Source: a virus. Taken from it: DNA of 31,351 bases. Below, piece after piece: positions 17,401 through 24,674 of the stretch. The translations under genes were made by a program, and so were the position numbers. The notes beneath the pieces are model-generated. The model was not told where the DNA came from and did no database searches. It saw nothing but the letters and a program-made list of their open reading frames with translations. The stretch covers positions 1 through 31,351 of IMG/VR virus record IMGVR_UViG_3300021197_000414. One strand, given 5' to 3'. Positions within the stretch are counted from its first letter, which is position 1; each line of letters starts with the position of its first letter.

Positions 17401-18177
17401 TATTATAATTATATGTTTGCTGAAACAGAAGCAGCAGTACCTACTGTCATGGCTAGAAGTCGTGCGTTTATGATGCAAGGAACTCAAGCAGGTACAGGAG
17501 CAGGTGAAGTAGCTCGTTCATTTTGGTTATTTAAAAACTTTCCAATGACTATTATGTATACACAGCTAGCTAGAACAGCTAATGTTATGTTGACACATCC
17601 TAGTCATGCGGCAAGAGTAGGGTACCCTTTAGGGTTATTAACATTTACTAGCTTTATGGGAGTGTTATTGTATCAAATTAAAAACCTTATTAAAGGTGAA
17701 GACCCAGCAGTAATGAATATGTCTACATTAACTAAAGGCATGATGTATGGAGGAGGATTAGGATTTTTTGCTGATGTTGCTTTGCAAGATACCAGTCAAT
17801 ACGGCAGAAGTTTTGTTGGAGGTGTAGCAGGTCCTGTTTATGGATTATTTGATGATTTAGCTAAACTAGGTTTAAAACCATTACACGATGGGTTATATAG
17901 AAACAAAAACAGTTTAGATAAATTAGACGAGGGATTGGTTACCATGTTAGCTAAGTACACACCATATAATAATTTATGGTATACCAGAGCAGCAACTAAC
18001 TCATTGATATTTGATAACTTAAAAAGACACGTAGATCCTAAATATAATGAAAAGAAAAGAAGGCGTGAAAAAAGATTATTTAAAGAACATAGGGGTATTT
18101 ATGTTGGCGAAGGCTTAGATATAAAACGTCAACCAAAATGGGAAAATATTTTTTCATGGAAACCACCAAGAGATTAG
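14407..18177 (+). CDS. Internal virion protein D (T7 gp16-like)
   Basis: This 1256-aa protein has a size close to T7 gp16 (1318 aa). Hydrophobic stretches typical of the family occur near residues 180-200 (TLTYMATIPLVATPIGMMGN), in YSFLGGALFGGGLAVLGE further on, and in the C-terminal third (LGLLTFTSFMGVLLYQI). These would help it cross the inner membrane during ejection. T7 gp16 begins with a lytic transglycosylase domain, but I see no such motif at this N-terminus. A separate GH73-like hydrolase at 3831 may replace it. The gene is extremely AT-rich: 15361-15420 has 11 G/C of 60. It overlaps the previous gene by 4 bases. Confidence 0.85.
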   Translation: MTFSIEPEELTSYDKLDIEFSAGKELSIAYNDELRFLSDTIDDTTYDSIVQQNMIFEEVTGQSINNPYDAVSDFMDENGLFANDRLRKMTLDLGMDAKDYLHVQSLNGWYEKMRQFKNDPRYANDPFVKNFVTSQEEMDNQLADEAINNQYAAQMLNQNDYRSGFLNFMGRAGAQLTDPATLTYMATIPLVATPIGMMGNSMLRVAAWMTEGAVGSTILEGYQQTGTRKLMEKMDLRMSNPEVQKELEEFNIDVTTLGISEEELNSRLEYSFLGGALFGGGLAVLGEAGRSVIKSMMKGDAQAINAINDLANEIKTSGLNDKIIQNLSPKELTAHFKKIAQESNNVNFNKKYQPVIHTVKQPIKDFDKAIDEIETKLLAEGEKLTAKQRRTLKGVMRYNNYNIDLHNSITTNQLLKHSAETGQFSLRIEPTSEDILLKNADDLLTNFKGIKAGDANEKWFMSTLTGTKSGLRNFLNKDEYLKSLSKNEDERARQILDDIALVNLLNAVMKQYSRFPTRGVGKVIGKGKKQSMQQIITDVLEVSYGRDIINNNIVSMQRATRQDFMNRLDVPELHTMDVKKINKFHAHNIIREIYGEGTSDAHAKILAKQIGLMFDDIHEVATKHGMTWSKLQGFFPQTHVGYKVGQVPKNTWVEEIFPALDKARTGKLLDLDPEDANFDEMLKTQLARIYDNIVLGDTKSAFANVDEGFKLRLKNAHSRVLFFKDADSWLNYNKQYGKDILELLDDYMDHASMEISMLRVFGPNPVRNAKRLEKFARDYDAISGAKVGEQMKFSRMFDHLSGAEFAVKGQTLGRTASELRALLVTAQLGSAYIMTLADLSYGALTRMLSGMPASKTVNGYVKFMANSKKTKAMAREARVVAHEIGEELKNSSRFSGEKFQSGYMSWAANKLMKVSLLAPGTAASRTAFKYEFQFHLRDLVQKPYEQLDSNAIYMYRRYGITKADHKAMGKQKLYTSKYDTKVKYLRIGDVEDEALRHKYYNYMFAETEAAVPTVMARSRAFMMQGTQAGTGAGEVARSFWLFKNFPMTIMYTQLARTANVMLTHPSHAARVGYPLGLLTFTSFMGVLLYQIKNLIKGEDPAVMNMSTLTKGMMYGGGLGFFADVALQDTSQYGRSFVGGVAGPVYGLFDDLAKLGLKPLHDGLYRNKNSLDKLDEGLVTMLAKYTPYNNLWYTRAATNSLIFDNLKRHVDPKYNEKKRRREKRLFKEHRGIYVGEGLDIKRQPKWENIFSWKPPRD

Positions 18178-18178
18178 G

Positions 18179-18184
18179 TATAAT
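18179..18184 (+). promoter_or_regulatory. Candidate -10 box before the tail fibre gene
   Basis: TATAAT lies directly after the stop of the gp16-like gene, 20 bases before the fibre ATG, with GAGGA in between as ribosome site. No clear -35 is present at 16-18 bases. It could serve a separate fibre transcript, but the match may be chance. Confidence 0.25.
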
Positions 18185-18204
18185 ACACAAAACGAGGACA
18201 GATT

Positions 18205-20583
18205 ATGGCAGATTATGATATAGCAGCAGTAACCAGGAGAGCGGTCTACTCAGGTAGTGCTGGTACTGGACCATACGCATTTAGTTTTGCGTGTCTAGAA
18301 ACCTCAGATATTGCGGTATATAAGGATACTACGTTACTAACAGAAACATCTGACTACACCGTTACATTATCTGCATCAACTGGTACAGGTAGTATTACAC
18401 TAGGTAGTGCTGCTAACTCAAACAATACAATTACCTTAGTAGGTGCTAGAGATTTGGCTAGAACCACAGACTTTGTGACTGCTGGATCATTAACCGCATC
18501 AGCGTTAAATACAGACTTTGATTCTCTTGTGATATTTGCACAACAGTTATCAGAAGAAAATAGTAGAAACTTAAAAGCACCTGTTACAGAAGGTATATCA
18601 GGAACGACTGATATGACTATACCTCCTAAAGCTACCAGGGCAAGCAAAATGTTAGAGTTTGATTCTGATGGAAACCCAGCAGTATCTATACCAGCTACCA
18701 ATTTAGCCACACTTGGAACAATAACAGGCAACATTACAACAGTTGCAGGCATAGCCAGTAATGTAACTACAGTCGCAGGCATTGCATCTAATGTAACTGC
18801 TGTTGCTGGAGATGCAACTGATATAGGCGCTGTTGCTGCCGTAGCTACTGAGATAGGTAGACTAGGCACAAGTGCTGCCGTAGCAGACTTAGCAATATTA
18901 GGCACATCAGCTATTGTAACTGACATGGATTTACTAGCTACTTCTGCCAATGTTGCAGCTATGGGACATTTAGGCACATCAGCTAACGTAACAGCAATGG
19001 GATTATTAGGCACAAGTGCAGTTGTAGCAGACATGGCTCTACTAGGAACAAGTGATGTTGTAGCTGATATGGCTTTACTTGCAACTTCTGACGTTATAGC
19101 TGATATGAATACGTTAGCAACCAGCGATATTGTAAGCGACATTAACACACTTGCGACAAGCGATATAGTATCTGACTTAAATACATTAGCAACTTCTGAT
19201 ATAGTTTCAGACATTAATACGTTAGCCACATCTGATATTGTGTCTGATCTTAATACGTTAGCTACCTCAGATATTGTAAGCGATATTAATACATTAGCTA
19301 CATCTGATATTGTGAGCGACTTAAATACATTAGCAACATCTGATTTTGTATCAGACTTAAACACATTAGCTAGCTCAACTGTAGTAACTAACATTGCTAC
19401 TGTTGCTTCTAATGTAGCAGGAGTTAACAGTTTTGCAGAAAGATATCGTGTTGGTTCTAGTGATCCTACATCATCTTTAGATGAAGGTGATTTATTTTAT
19501 AATAGTTCAGACAATGCAGTTAAATATTATAATGGTAGTGCTTGGGCGTCTATTACTGCTGGTATTGGTAATGTCGTAGAAGATACCACACCACAACTTG
19601 GTGGTAACTTAGCTAGTAATGGAAACGACATAGTTTTTGCAGATGACGACAAGGCTATCTTTGGTTCTGATACTGATTTAACTATTCGTCATAATGGAAC
19701 ACATGGCATAATAGACAACAATACAGGCGATTTGTTTTTACAAAGCGACACAGTTGTAAGGATAGTAAATAGTGCGGCATCAGAAACTGCGGCAAAATTT
19801 TTTGAAGATGGCGCAGTAGAACTGTACCATGATAACAGTAGAAAAATTAAAACAACCAGTTCAGGTGCTGAAATAACAGGTAATGTAGTTCTTTCAGATA
19901 ATGGCAAAGCTATCTTTGGTGCTGGCTCTGATCTACAAATTTTCCATGACGGATCTGATTCTTACGTGAAGGATGCTGGAACAGGAAGGTTGGTTGTGGA
20001 AACTGATGGTACAGATGTTTCTCTAAAGGCTGGGTCAGATAATATGCTCGTGGCAGCTAAAGACGGTGCAGTCACCCTTTATTACGACAACGCAGCTAAA
20101 CTTGCTACATCTAGTACAGGTGTTGATGTAACAGGCGTAATCACCACAGATGGCATGACTACATCTGCTGATGTAAACTTTGGCGATGACGACAAGGCTA
20201 TCTTTGGTGCTGGTAGTGACTTACAGATATATCACGATGGTAGCGACAGCTACATTGCTGAAGGTGGAAGCGGTACTGGAAGTCTTAAAATTAAGGCTAA
20301 CAATCTTCTCGCATATAATAATAGCGACGCACCTTACTTTCAAGGCGTTACTGGTGGAACATTTAGAATATACCACGACGGCAATCAAAAACTTTCTACC
20401 ACAGCCACAGGTGTTGACGTAACAGGTACTCTTAATGCTACAACAGTAGACTTAGGTAACTGGACTATAACTGAATCATCAGGTGTATTATTTTTTGCAA
20501 CATCTGGTACGAATAAAATGAAACTAGATGCTTCTGGTAATCTTACTGTAGTCGGGGACATCACAGCCTTTGGATCAATGTAA
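18205..20583 (+). CDS. Tail fibre with T7-type N-terminus and tandem repeats
   Basis: This 792-aa receptor-binding fibre would attach to the tail through its N-terminus. Residues 1-150 match the T7 fibre N-terminal domain: VTRRAVYSGSAGTGPYAFSF, then DYTVTLSASTGTGSITL and TSALNTDFDSL-like helices ending with ENSRNLKAP. Residues about 220-399 form 15 tandem 12-residue repeats of the form LxTSxxVxDxxx. Residues 480-680 contain three IFGxxxDLxIxHDG modules, common in marine phage fibres. The C-terminus (KLDASGNLTVVGDITAFGS) is also typical of such fibres. The stop overlaps the next ATG by one base. Confidence 0.92.
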   Translation: MADYDIAAVTRRAVYSGSAGTGPYAFSFACLETSDIAVYKDTTLLTETSDYTVTLSASTGTGSITLGSAANSNNTITLVGARDLARTTDFVTAGSLTASALNTDFDSLVIFAQQLSEENSRNLKAPVTEGISGTTDMTIPPKATRASKMLEFDSDGNPAVSIPATNLATLGTITGNITTVAGIASNVTTVAGIASNVTAVAGDATDIGAVAAVATEIGRLGTSAAVADLAILGTSAIVTDMDLLATSANVAAMGHLGTSANVTAMGLLGTSAVVADMALLGTSDVVADMALLATSDVIADMNTLATSDIVSDINTLATSDIVSDLNTLATSDIVSDINTLATSDIVSDLNTLATSDIVSDINTLATSDIVSDLNTLATSDFVSDLNTLASSTVVTNIATVASNVAGVNSFAERYRVGSSDPTSSLDEGDLFYNSSDNAVKYYNGSAWASITAGIGNVVEDTTPQLGGNLASNGNDIVFADDDKAIFGSDTDLTIRHNGTHGIIDNNTGDLFLQSDTVVRIVNSAASETAAKFFEDGAVELYHDNSRKIKTTSSGAEITGNVVLSDNGKAIFGAGSDLQIFHDGSDSYVKDAGTGRLVVETDGTDVSLKAGSDNMLVAAKDGAVTLYYDNAAKLATSSTGVDVTGVITTDGMTTSADVNFGDDDKAIFGAGSDLQIYHDGSDSYIAEGGSGTGSLKIKANNLLAYNNSDAPYFQGVTGGTFRIYHDGNQKLSTTATGVDVTGTLNATTVDLGNWTITESSGVLFFATSGTNKMKLDASGNLTVVGDITAFGSM
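18862..19401 (+). repeat. 36-bp coding tandem repeat in the tail fibre (15 units)
   Basis: Fifteen consecutive 36-base units encode 12-residue repeats in phase with the fibre frame. The first seven are divergent (LGTSAAVADLAI, LGTSAIVTDMDL and so on). Units 8-13 are LATSDIVSDINT and LATSDIVSDLNT in strict alternation. Unit 14 is LATSDFVSDLNT and unit 15 is degenerate. Synonymous codons differ widely between units with identical protein. A long antisense ORF (18354-19394) is a by-product. Confidence 0.9.
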
Positions 20584-21542
20584 TGGCGATACAAGGATCA
20601 GGTGCAATAAGTTTTAGTGAAATCCAAACAGAGTTTGGTGGTAGTAATCCAATCTCAATATCAGAATATTATGCAGGTGGTGCTAATGTACCATCTGGTA
20701 CTGGAAGTGTTCCAACATCAGGAGCAATAAGTCTAACTATATTTTATGGTACATCTAATAGAGTATCTATTACTCTAACTGTTAGTGGTAATACCAATGG
20801 TTATAACATCTTTAGTAATAAAGGTGGTACATATTCAGCAGGTAGTTCAGATGTAACATTAGTTAATAATGGAAATCTTTATTCTACTTCTGGTGTAGCT
20901 TTAGACACAGGTTCAGGTTGGGCATCAGGTGATACTATTACAATTGATAACAATAGTTTAATTGTTGGGCATGGTGGAAATGGTGGTGCTGGTGGTGGTG
21001 GAACTAATACAGTACAAGCTGGTAGCAACGGTGGCGGTGGAAGCACAGCAATTAATTTACAATTTGATACTACTATTAATAACTCAGGCGGAACTATCTC
21101 AGGTGGTTCTGGTGGCGGTGGTGGTGGTGGTTCTGCTCGTTCAACAGGTTCAAATAAAGGTGGATCATTTAGTGCTATAGCTGGTGGCGGTGGTGGAGGA
21201 GCTGGTCGTGCTTCTGCATCAGGTGGTGCTGGAGGTGATGTTACATTTACTGGATCTGGAAGTCAAAGTGATGGTGCTGGTGGCGGTTCTTCAAGTATTA
21301 CAGCTAGAGGTCTTGGCGGAGCTAGAGGAAGCACATCTTTTTCTGGGTCTACTGCAACAGGTGGGCATGGTGGACCTGGTGGCGCTGATAGCGCAAGTGC
21401 TGGTACAGCAGGTGCGACTGCTGCAACTGGTAGTCAAAAAGGTGCAGGTGGAGCTGGTGGTGCTGCTGGAAAAGCTATCAATCTTAATGGTAATTCAGTA
21501 ACATATACAGTAACAGGAACAATACATGGAGCAGTTTCGTGA
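20583..21542 (+). CDS. Gly-rich tail fibre tip / adhesin
   Basis: This 319-aa protein has an N-terminal domain with GSGAISFSEIQTEFGGSNPI, then SGAISLTIFYGT, a module widespread in marine phage fibre-associated proteins. Residues about 130-300 are dominated by Gly with Ser, Ala and Thr, including GGAGGGG, SGGSGGGGGGG and AGGGGGGAGRAS. This resembles the polyglycine-II sandwich seen in the gp38 adhesin of T-even-like phage S16, in which loops between Gly helices bind receptors. The C-terminus returns to a normal beta-like sequence. Position after the fibre supports a receptor-binding tip. The structural comparison is inference. Confidence 0.75.
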   Translation: MAIQGSGAISFSEIQTEFGGSNPISISEYYAGGANVPSGTGSVPTSGAISLTIFYGTSNRVSITLTVSGNTNGYNIFSNKGGTYSAGSSDVTLVNNGNLYSTSGVALDTGSGWASGDTITIDNNSLIVGHGGNGGAGGGGTNTVQAGSNGGGGSTAINLQFDTTINNSGGTISGGSGGGGGGGSARSTGSNKGGSFSAIAGGGGGGAGRASASGGAGGDVTFTGSGSQSDGAGGGSSSITARGLGGARGSTSFSGSTATGGHGGPGGADSASAGTAGATAATGSQKGAGGAGGAAGKAINLNGNSVTYTVTGTIHGAVS

Positions 21543-22354
21543 TTTTATTTAGAGCATTTATAAATAATAAAAAAGTAGTCAACAGAGTTTATTGGGCAGG
21601 TAGTGAAGATGCTGAAACAATAGCAGTTAAGAAAAGAGTTACTGATGTATTCACCAGCGAAACATTTCCATTCCCTATAAATATATGGGGTGTAAATATG
21701 GATGACAATGTAATTACCTTTCATCAATGTTCAGTAGAACAAGACCATAAAGACAGCAGTAAAATGCAAAATAGTTTATTGATTGATAAAGATTTTACTA
21801 GGTATATTTATAACCTTGATACGCAAACAAAAACATTTGAAGTATTTTATAAGCCTGATACTGCAACACCTGTTGTTAGTTTAGGTTCAGGAATATCTGT
21901 GTACCGTATATCTGATATGGCTAATGCAAACTTTGAATTACAAAAGACACAAGCAATTTATGTTCAGGGTACAAACGATAAAATATGGGCGTGGGCTACA
22001 TCATTAAAATCTGACATTGTGATGCCTATATCAAAAGACAAAACATTACACGCAGACGATTCATTTAAGTTTCAATTTAATAGTGCTGGTGAACTACAAT
22101 CGGTAGAACTCTTTGCACATTTAGAAAGATATATGGTGTATGGTATAGGTGATAATTTATTTACTGAATACACCGCAGACTTTGCAAATGAATTAACTAA
22201 CCTTGCTGATACTGAGATGGTTATACCTAAGACAGACAATCATGGCAATAGAGTTGCACAAGAAGTTAACAAAGCAAACATCCTGGAGTATGTAAAAGTA
22301 CCTAAAGAAGATGGAAGTGGTGGATATGATAAAGTCCTTCTTAAAGATTTATAA
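21539..22354 (+). CDS. Hypothetical protein next to the tail fibre genes
   Basis: This 271-aa protein starts at a GTG that overlaps the previous stop (GTGA), so translation is likely coupled to the adhesin. The sequence has mixed alpha/beta character, with segments such as PFPINIWGVNMDDNVITFHQ and WAWATSLKSDIVMPI, and no membrane segment or enzyme motif I recognise. Because it is coupled to the fibre tip it may be a fibre chaperone or another tail part, but nothing in the protein proves that. Its 3' end overlaps the cupin-like gene. Confidence 0.7.
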   Translation: MILFRAFINNKKVVNRVYWAGSEDAETIAVKKRVTDVFTSETFPFPINIWGVNMDDNVITFHQCSVEQDHKDSSKMQNSLLIDKDFTRYIYNLDTQTKTFEVFYKPDTATPVVSLGSGISVYRISDMANANFELQKTQAIYVQGTNDKIWAWATSLKSDIVMPISKDKTLHADDSFKFQFNSAGELQSVELFAHLERYMVYGIGDNLFTEYTADFANELTNLADTEMVIPKTDNHGNRVAQEVNKANILEYVKVPKEDGSGGYDKVLLKDL

Positions 22355-22724
22355 TCAATGTGGTATAGGTCCTACTCATGTGATAACTCGTACAGGACAT
22401 ATGACTATTGCTCGTTGGGGTTTTTGGACACCTTATCTAACTGTACTAATATCTAAGATATATCCTGTTAAACAAATTACACATAATCACGAAGGTTCTT
22501 TTATTTCTTTTTTATTGTGGGGTTCATATACTGAAATAGTAAATGGTATTGCAACAAAAAAGAAATGGATTAATAAACTATCTCATAAAAAATTTCATCA
22601 GATAGTTGCGGATAAACCTGTGTATACCCTTATGCTTATGGGTAAAATTAAAAACAAGATAACATCTGTTATTGTTAATGATAAAAAAATATCATCAAAT
22701 AAAATAATCAAGGGGTATAAATGA
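22326..22724 (+). CDS. Cupin-like metal-binding protein
   Basis: The protein is 132 aa from ATG 22326. An in-frame ATG at 22311 would add 5 residues. I prefer 22326 because GGAAG (22313-22317) lies 8 bases upstream. The pattern H53-x-H55-E then GSFISFLLWGSYTE (Glu70) and KKFHQIV (His91) followed by PVYTLMLMGK fits a compact cupin related to cysteine dioxygenase-like proteins, where two His, a Glu and a third His bind a metal. The full ligand set is present, so it could be an active oxygenase or isomerase. Substrate unknown. It overlaps the upstream gene by 29 bases and the downstream gene by 4 (ATGA). Confidence 0.65.
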   Translation: MIKSFLKIYNQCGIGPTHVITRTGHMTIARWGFWTPYLTVLISKIYPVKQITHNHEGSFISFLLWGSYTEIVNGIATKKKWINKLSHKKFHQIVADKPVYTLMLMGKIKNKITSVIVNDKKISSNKIIKGYK

Positions 22725-23242
22725 GAAGCCTAGCTTTTATAGTTATACTTGTGATAACTCTTACACACACAGCTACCATACACGCAGCTAACAGCACATC
22801 CAATATACACTACAAAGATATGCCAGTATCTCCACCATCTGTACCATCAATGGGTGCATCAGGTGCGTACTCTGATATCTGTGTCGTAGTAAGATCAGGT
22901 GGTATCTCAGGTGGATGGTTTGGTATCTCAGGTGGTGTGCATGTAGAGGACAAGAACTGTCAAAGGATAAAACTTTCTAGAGCATTAGCACAATTAGGTA
23001 TGAAGATCAGCGCAACCGCTATGCTTTGTCAGGATTTAAGGGTCTTCAAAAGTATGATAGCGGCTGGCAGCCCTTGTCCTATTAATGGTAAGATAGGTGA
23101 TGAAGCTATTGCTGAGTATCGTAAGCGTGGTATATTAGATGAGGACAATAATGTTATTGAAAACTATATGGCTACTCCTGTTAAGTTTGATGCTGACAAA
23201 TCTGTCGGCAGACGAAGCTACTACGGACAACCTACTAACTAA
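22721..23242 (+). CDS. Exported four-cysteine protein, unknown function
   Basis: This 173-aa protein begins with a signal peptide: MRSLAFIVILVITLTHTAT with probable cleavage after HA (about residue 22). The mature part has four Cys (54, 80, 103, 119), enough for two disulfides in the periplasm, a Gly-rich stretch SGGISGGWFGISGG and a conserved-looking LGMKISATAMLCQD helix. Similar exported proteins occur in other marine phage genomes near tail and lysis genes, with no known role. It overlaps the cupin-like gene by 4 bases. Its last 92 bases also encode the start of the next protein in another frame. Confidence 0.75.
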   Translation: MRSLAFIVILVITLTHTATIHAANSTSNIHYKDMPVSPPSVPSMGASGAYSDICVVVRSGGISGGWFGISGGVHVEDKNCQRIKLSRALAQLGMKISATAMLCQDLRVFKSMIAAGSPCPINGKIGDEAIAEYRKRGILDEDNNVIENYMATPVKFDADKSVGRRSYYGQPTN

Positions 23243-24674
23243 CAATACATTTAATGAGAACACAGATGACTGGACTTTGTCAGATAGTAATGTTAGGCGT
23301 GATGGTAATAGTTATAGTGATGCAGGTAATAGCCCTACCGTAAGATTCAAAGGACAGACTAGCACCATATCACAACTAGTGAACCTAACTGGTATAGAAG
23401 AAGGGAAAGAAATTAAATCATATACGGTATCTTACAACGGTTATGGTTGTGGTAATACTCCCAATGGTTGGTGTACTGCTGGTGGCGACGACACGATCAC
23501 AACCAACATAACGTTTACGGATGGTACGAACACAGAGATATCCAGTCATGTCATTGCTGTACCTTATGAGGATGGTTGGACTCATCACACCTTTACTAAG
23601 TCTATCAATGATACCTTTCTTACTGGCGAAGTAGCGATTAACTTTGAACTATCAGGCGTAGATACTGGTAACTCAAACAGTTGGCTAGGTCCTATCACCG
23701 ATAACTATGAGCTTGCTATTACTTACGATGATTACGTAGCACCAGTCGTTGAACCTATTGTTGTAGAACCTATTGTTATAGAACCTATTGTTGTAGAACC
23801 TGAGGTTATAGAACCTATTGTAGTTGTTGAGCCAGTCATTGAGGAGATTGTAGTTATTGAGGAAATAGTAGTAGAAGATCCTATGATTGGTGGTCTTGAG
23901 TTGTCTACTGAAATTACCTTAGACCTTATCCAGGATGTACCTACCTTGCCTAGTATTGGCGGTACGGTAGCAGACATACCAGACATACAACCTATCGCTG
24001 TTATTGATTCTGTTAATCCTATAGAAATGGTGGAGCTTCCTGTTATAATGGACACACCACCAATCCAGGAAATAAAAATAGAAATGCCTGCTGAGATAGT
24101 TGAGGTGGAACCCATACAAGAGATTCAAGAAATAACAATAGAAGAACCATTGGAGGTTACCGTTGAAATCGAACCAGAAGAAATTAATATTGACATTGAA
24201 ACAGAAGAAGTTACAACAGTTGAGGTACAAGAAGATGAGGGAAGCAACATATCAAACCAGTCAGCCAAAGTAAAGGAGATCAAAGATGAAACAAAATCTG
24301 AAACAAAAGAAAACACTAAAGAAAAAAACAGTAAAGAAAAATCACAATCTAAAACTGTTGCCGTCAACAAACCTGTGGCTAAATCTGCTACTGCTAAAAG
24401 CAAATCTACTAACAAAAGCAGAACACCTGTGGTCAAGGCTCCAACAACTCCGCAAATAGCACTACCGATTGAGTATTTGCAAGTCATAAAGGATACAATT
24501 ATAATGACGGAAACGATTGACTTGAGTCAGGAGATGATATATGGAGGGCAGCAAGAGTATAACCTTAACACCAGCGGTATTACTGTCGTTAGTCTTGACA
24601 ATAATTCCAGCAGCAGGTGGGGTAATCTACAAAATGAGCGCAAACGATTCAAAGCTCCAGTCTATCCAAGATAA
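23151..24674 (+). CDS. Large exported protein with beta domain and Pro/Val/Glu repeats
   Basis: The protein is 507 aa. I chose ATG 23151 because GAGGA (23141-23145) lies 5 bases upstream and the resulting N-terminus, MLLKTIWLLLLSLMLTNLSA, is a good signal peptide. An in-frame ATG at 23139 adds four residues. The gene starts inside the previous gene. Mature residues about 22-170 (LLTNNTFNENTDDWTL and a predicted beta-sandwich) resemble carbohydrate-binding jelly-roll domains. Then come VVEPI-type repeats, a long acidic Ile/Glu-rich region, a Lys-rich stretch (KETKEN-like) and a C-terminal IEYLQVIKDTII segment. The last 134 bases also encode the next protein. Function unknown; a cell-surface or envelope-spanning role is a guess. 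Confidence 0.7.
   Translation: MLLKTIWLLLLSLMLTNLSADEATTDNLLTNNTFNENTDDWTLSDSNVRRDGNSYSDAGNSPTVRFKGQTSTISQLVNLTGIEEGKEIKSYTVSYNGYGCGNTPNGWCTAGGDDTITTNITFTDGTNTEISSHVIAVPYEDGWTHHTFTKSINDTFLTGEVAINFELSGVDTGNSNSWLGPITDNYELAITYDDYVAPVVEPIVVEPIVIEPIVVEPEVIEPIVVVEPVIEEIVVIEEIVVEDPMIGGLELSTEITLDLIQDVPTLPSIGGTVADIPDIQPIAVIDSVNPIEMVELPVIMDTPPIQEIKIEMPAEIVEVEPIQEIQEITIEEPLEVTVEIEPEEINIDIETEEVTTVEVQEDEGSNISNQSAKVKEIKDETKSETKENTKEKNSKEKSQSKTVAVNKPVAKSATAKSKSTNKSRTPVVKAPTTPQIALPIEYLQVIKDTIIMTETIDLSQEMIYGGQQEYNLNTSGITVVSLDNNSSSRWGNLQNERKRFKAPVYPR
23751..23825 (+). repeat. 15-bp coding repeat (EPIVV/EPIVI)
   Basis: Five consecutive 15-base units based on GAACCTATTGTTGTA encode EPIVV, EPIVI, EPIVV, EPEVI and EPIVV. 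Less regular EP/VE-rich sequence continues to about 23880. The repeats are in frame with the exported protein. Slippage can change copy number without shifting the frame. Confidence 0.85.

Noticed and set aside
18354-19394. A 346-codon open frame on the minus strand inside the tail fibre
   Set aside because: It is the mirror of the 36-base tandem repeat, which propagates stop-free triplets to the other strand. The fibre frame matches a known family and the antisense product is low-complexity Ser/Val/Ala repeats with no ribosome site context.
18862-19401. Regular repeats that could suggest a CRISPR array
   Set aside because: Units are contiguous, without spacers, in frame with a fibre protein and differ at synonymous positions.
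21184-21501. Overlapping Val/Leu-rich frame in the Gly-rich gene
   Set aside because: It is the result of reading GGTGGTGCT-type codons out of frame. It lacks a start context and the Gly-rich frame is the known adhesin type.
23732-24487. Three minus-strand frames (23732-24115, 23919-24230, 24125-24487) across the exported protein
   Set aside because: They are shadows of the repeat and acidic region on the other strand, with biased compositions and no ribosome sites in a rightward operon.
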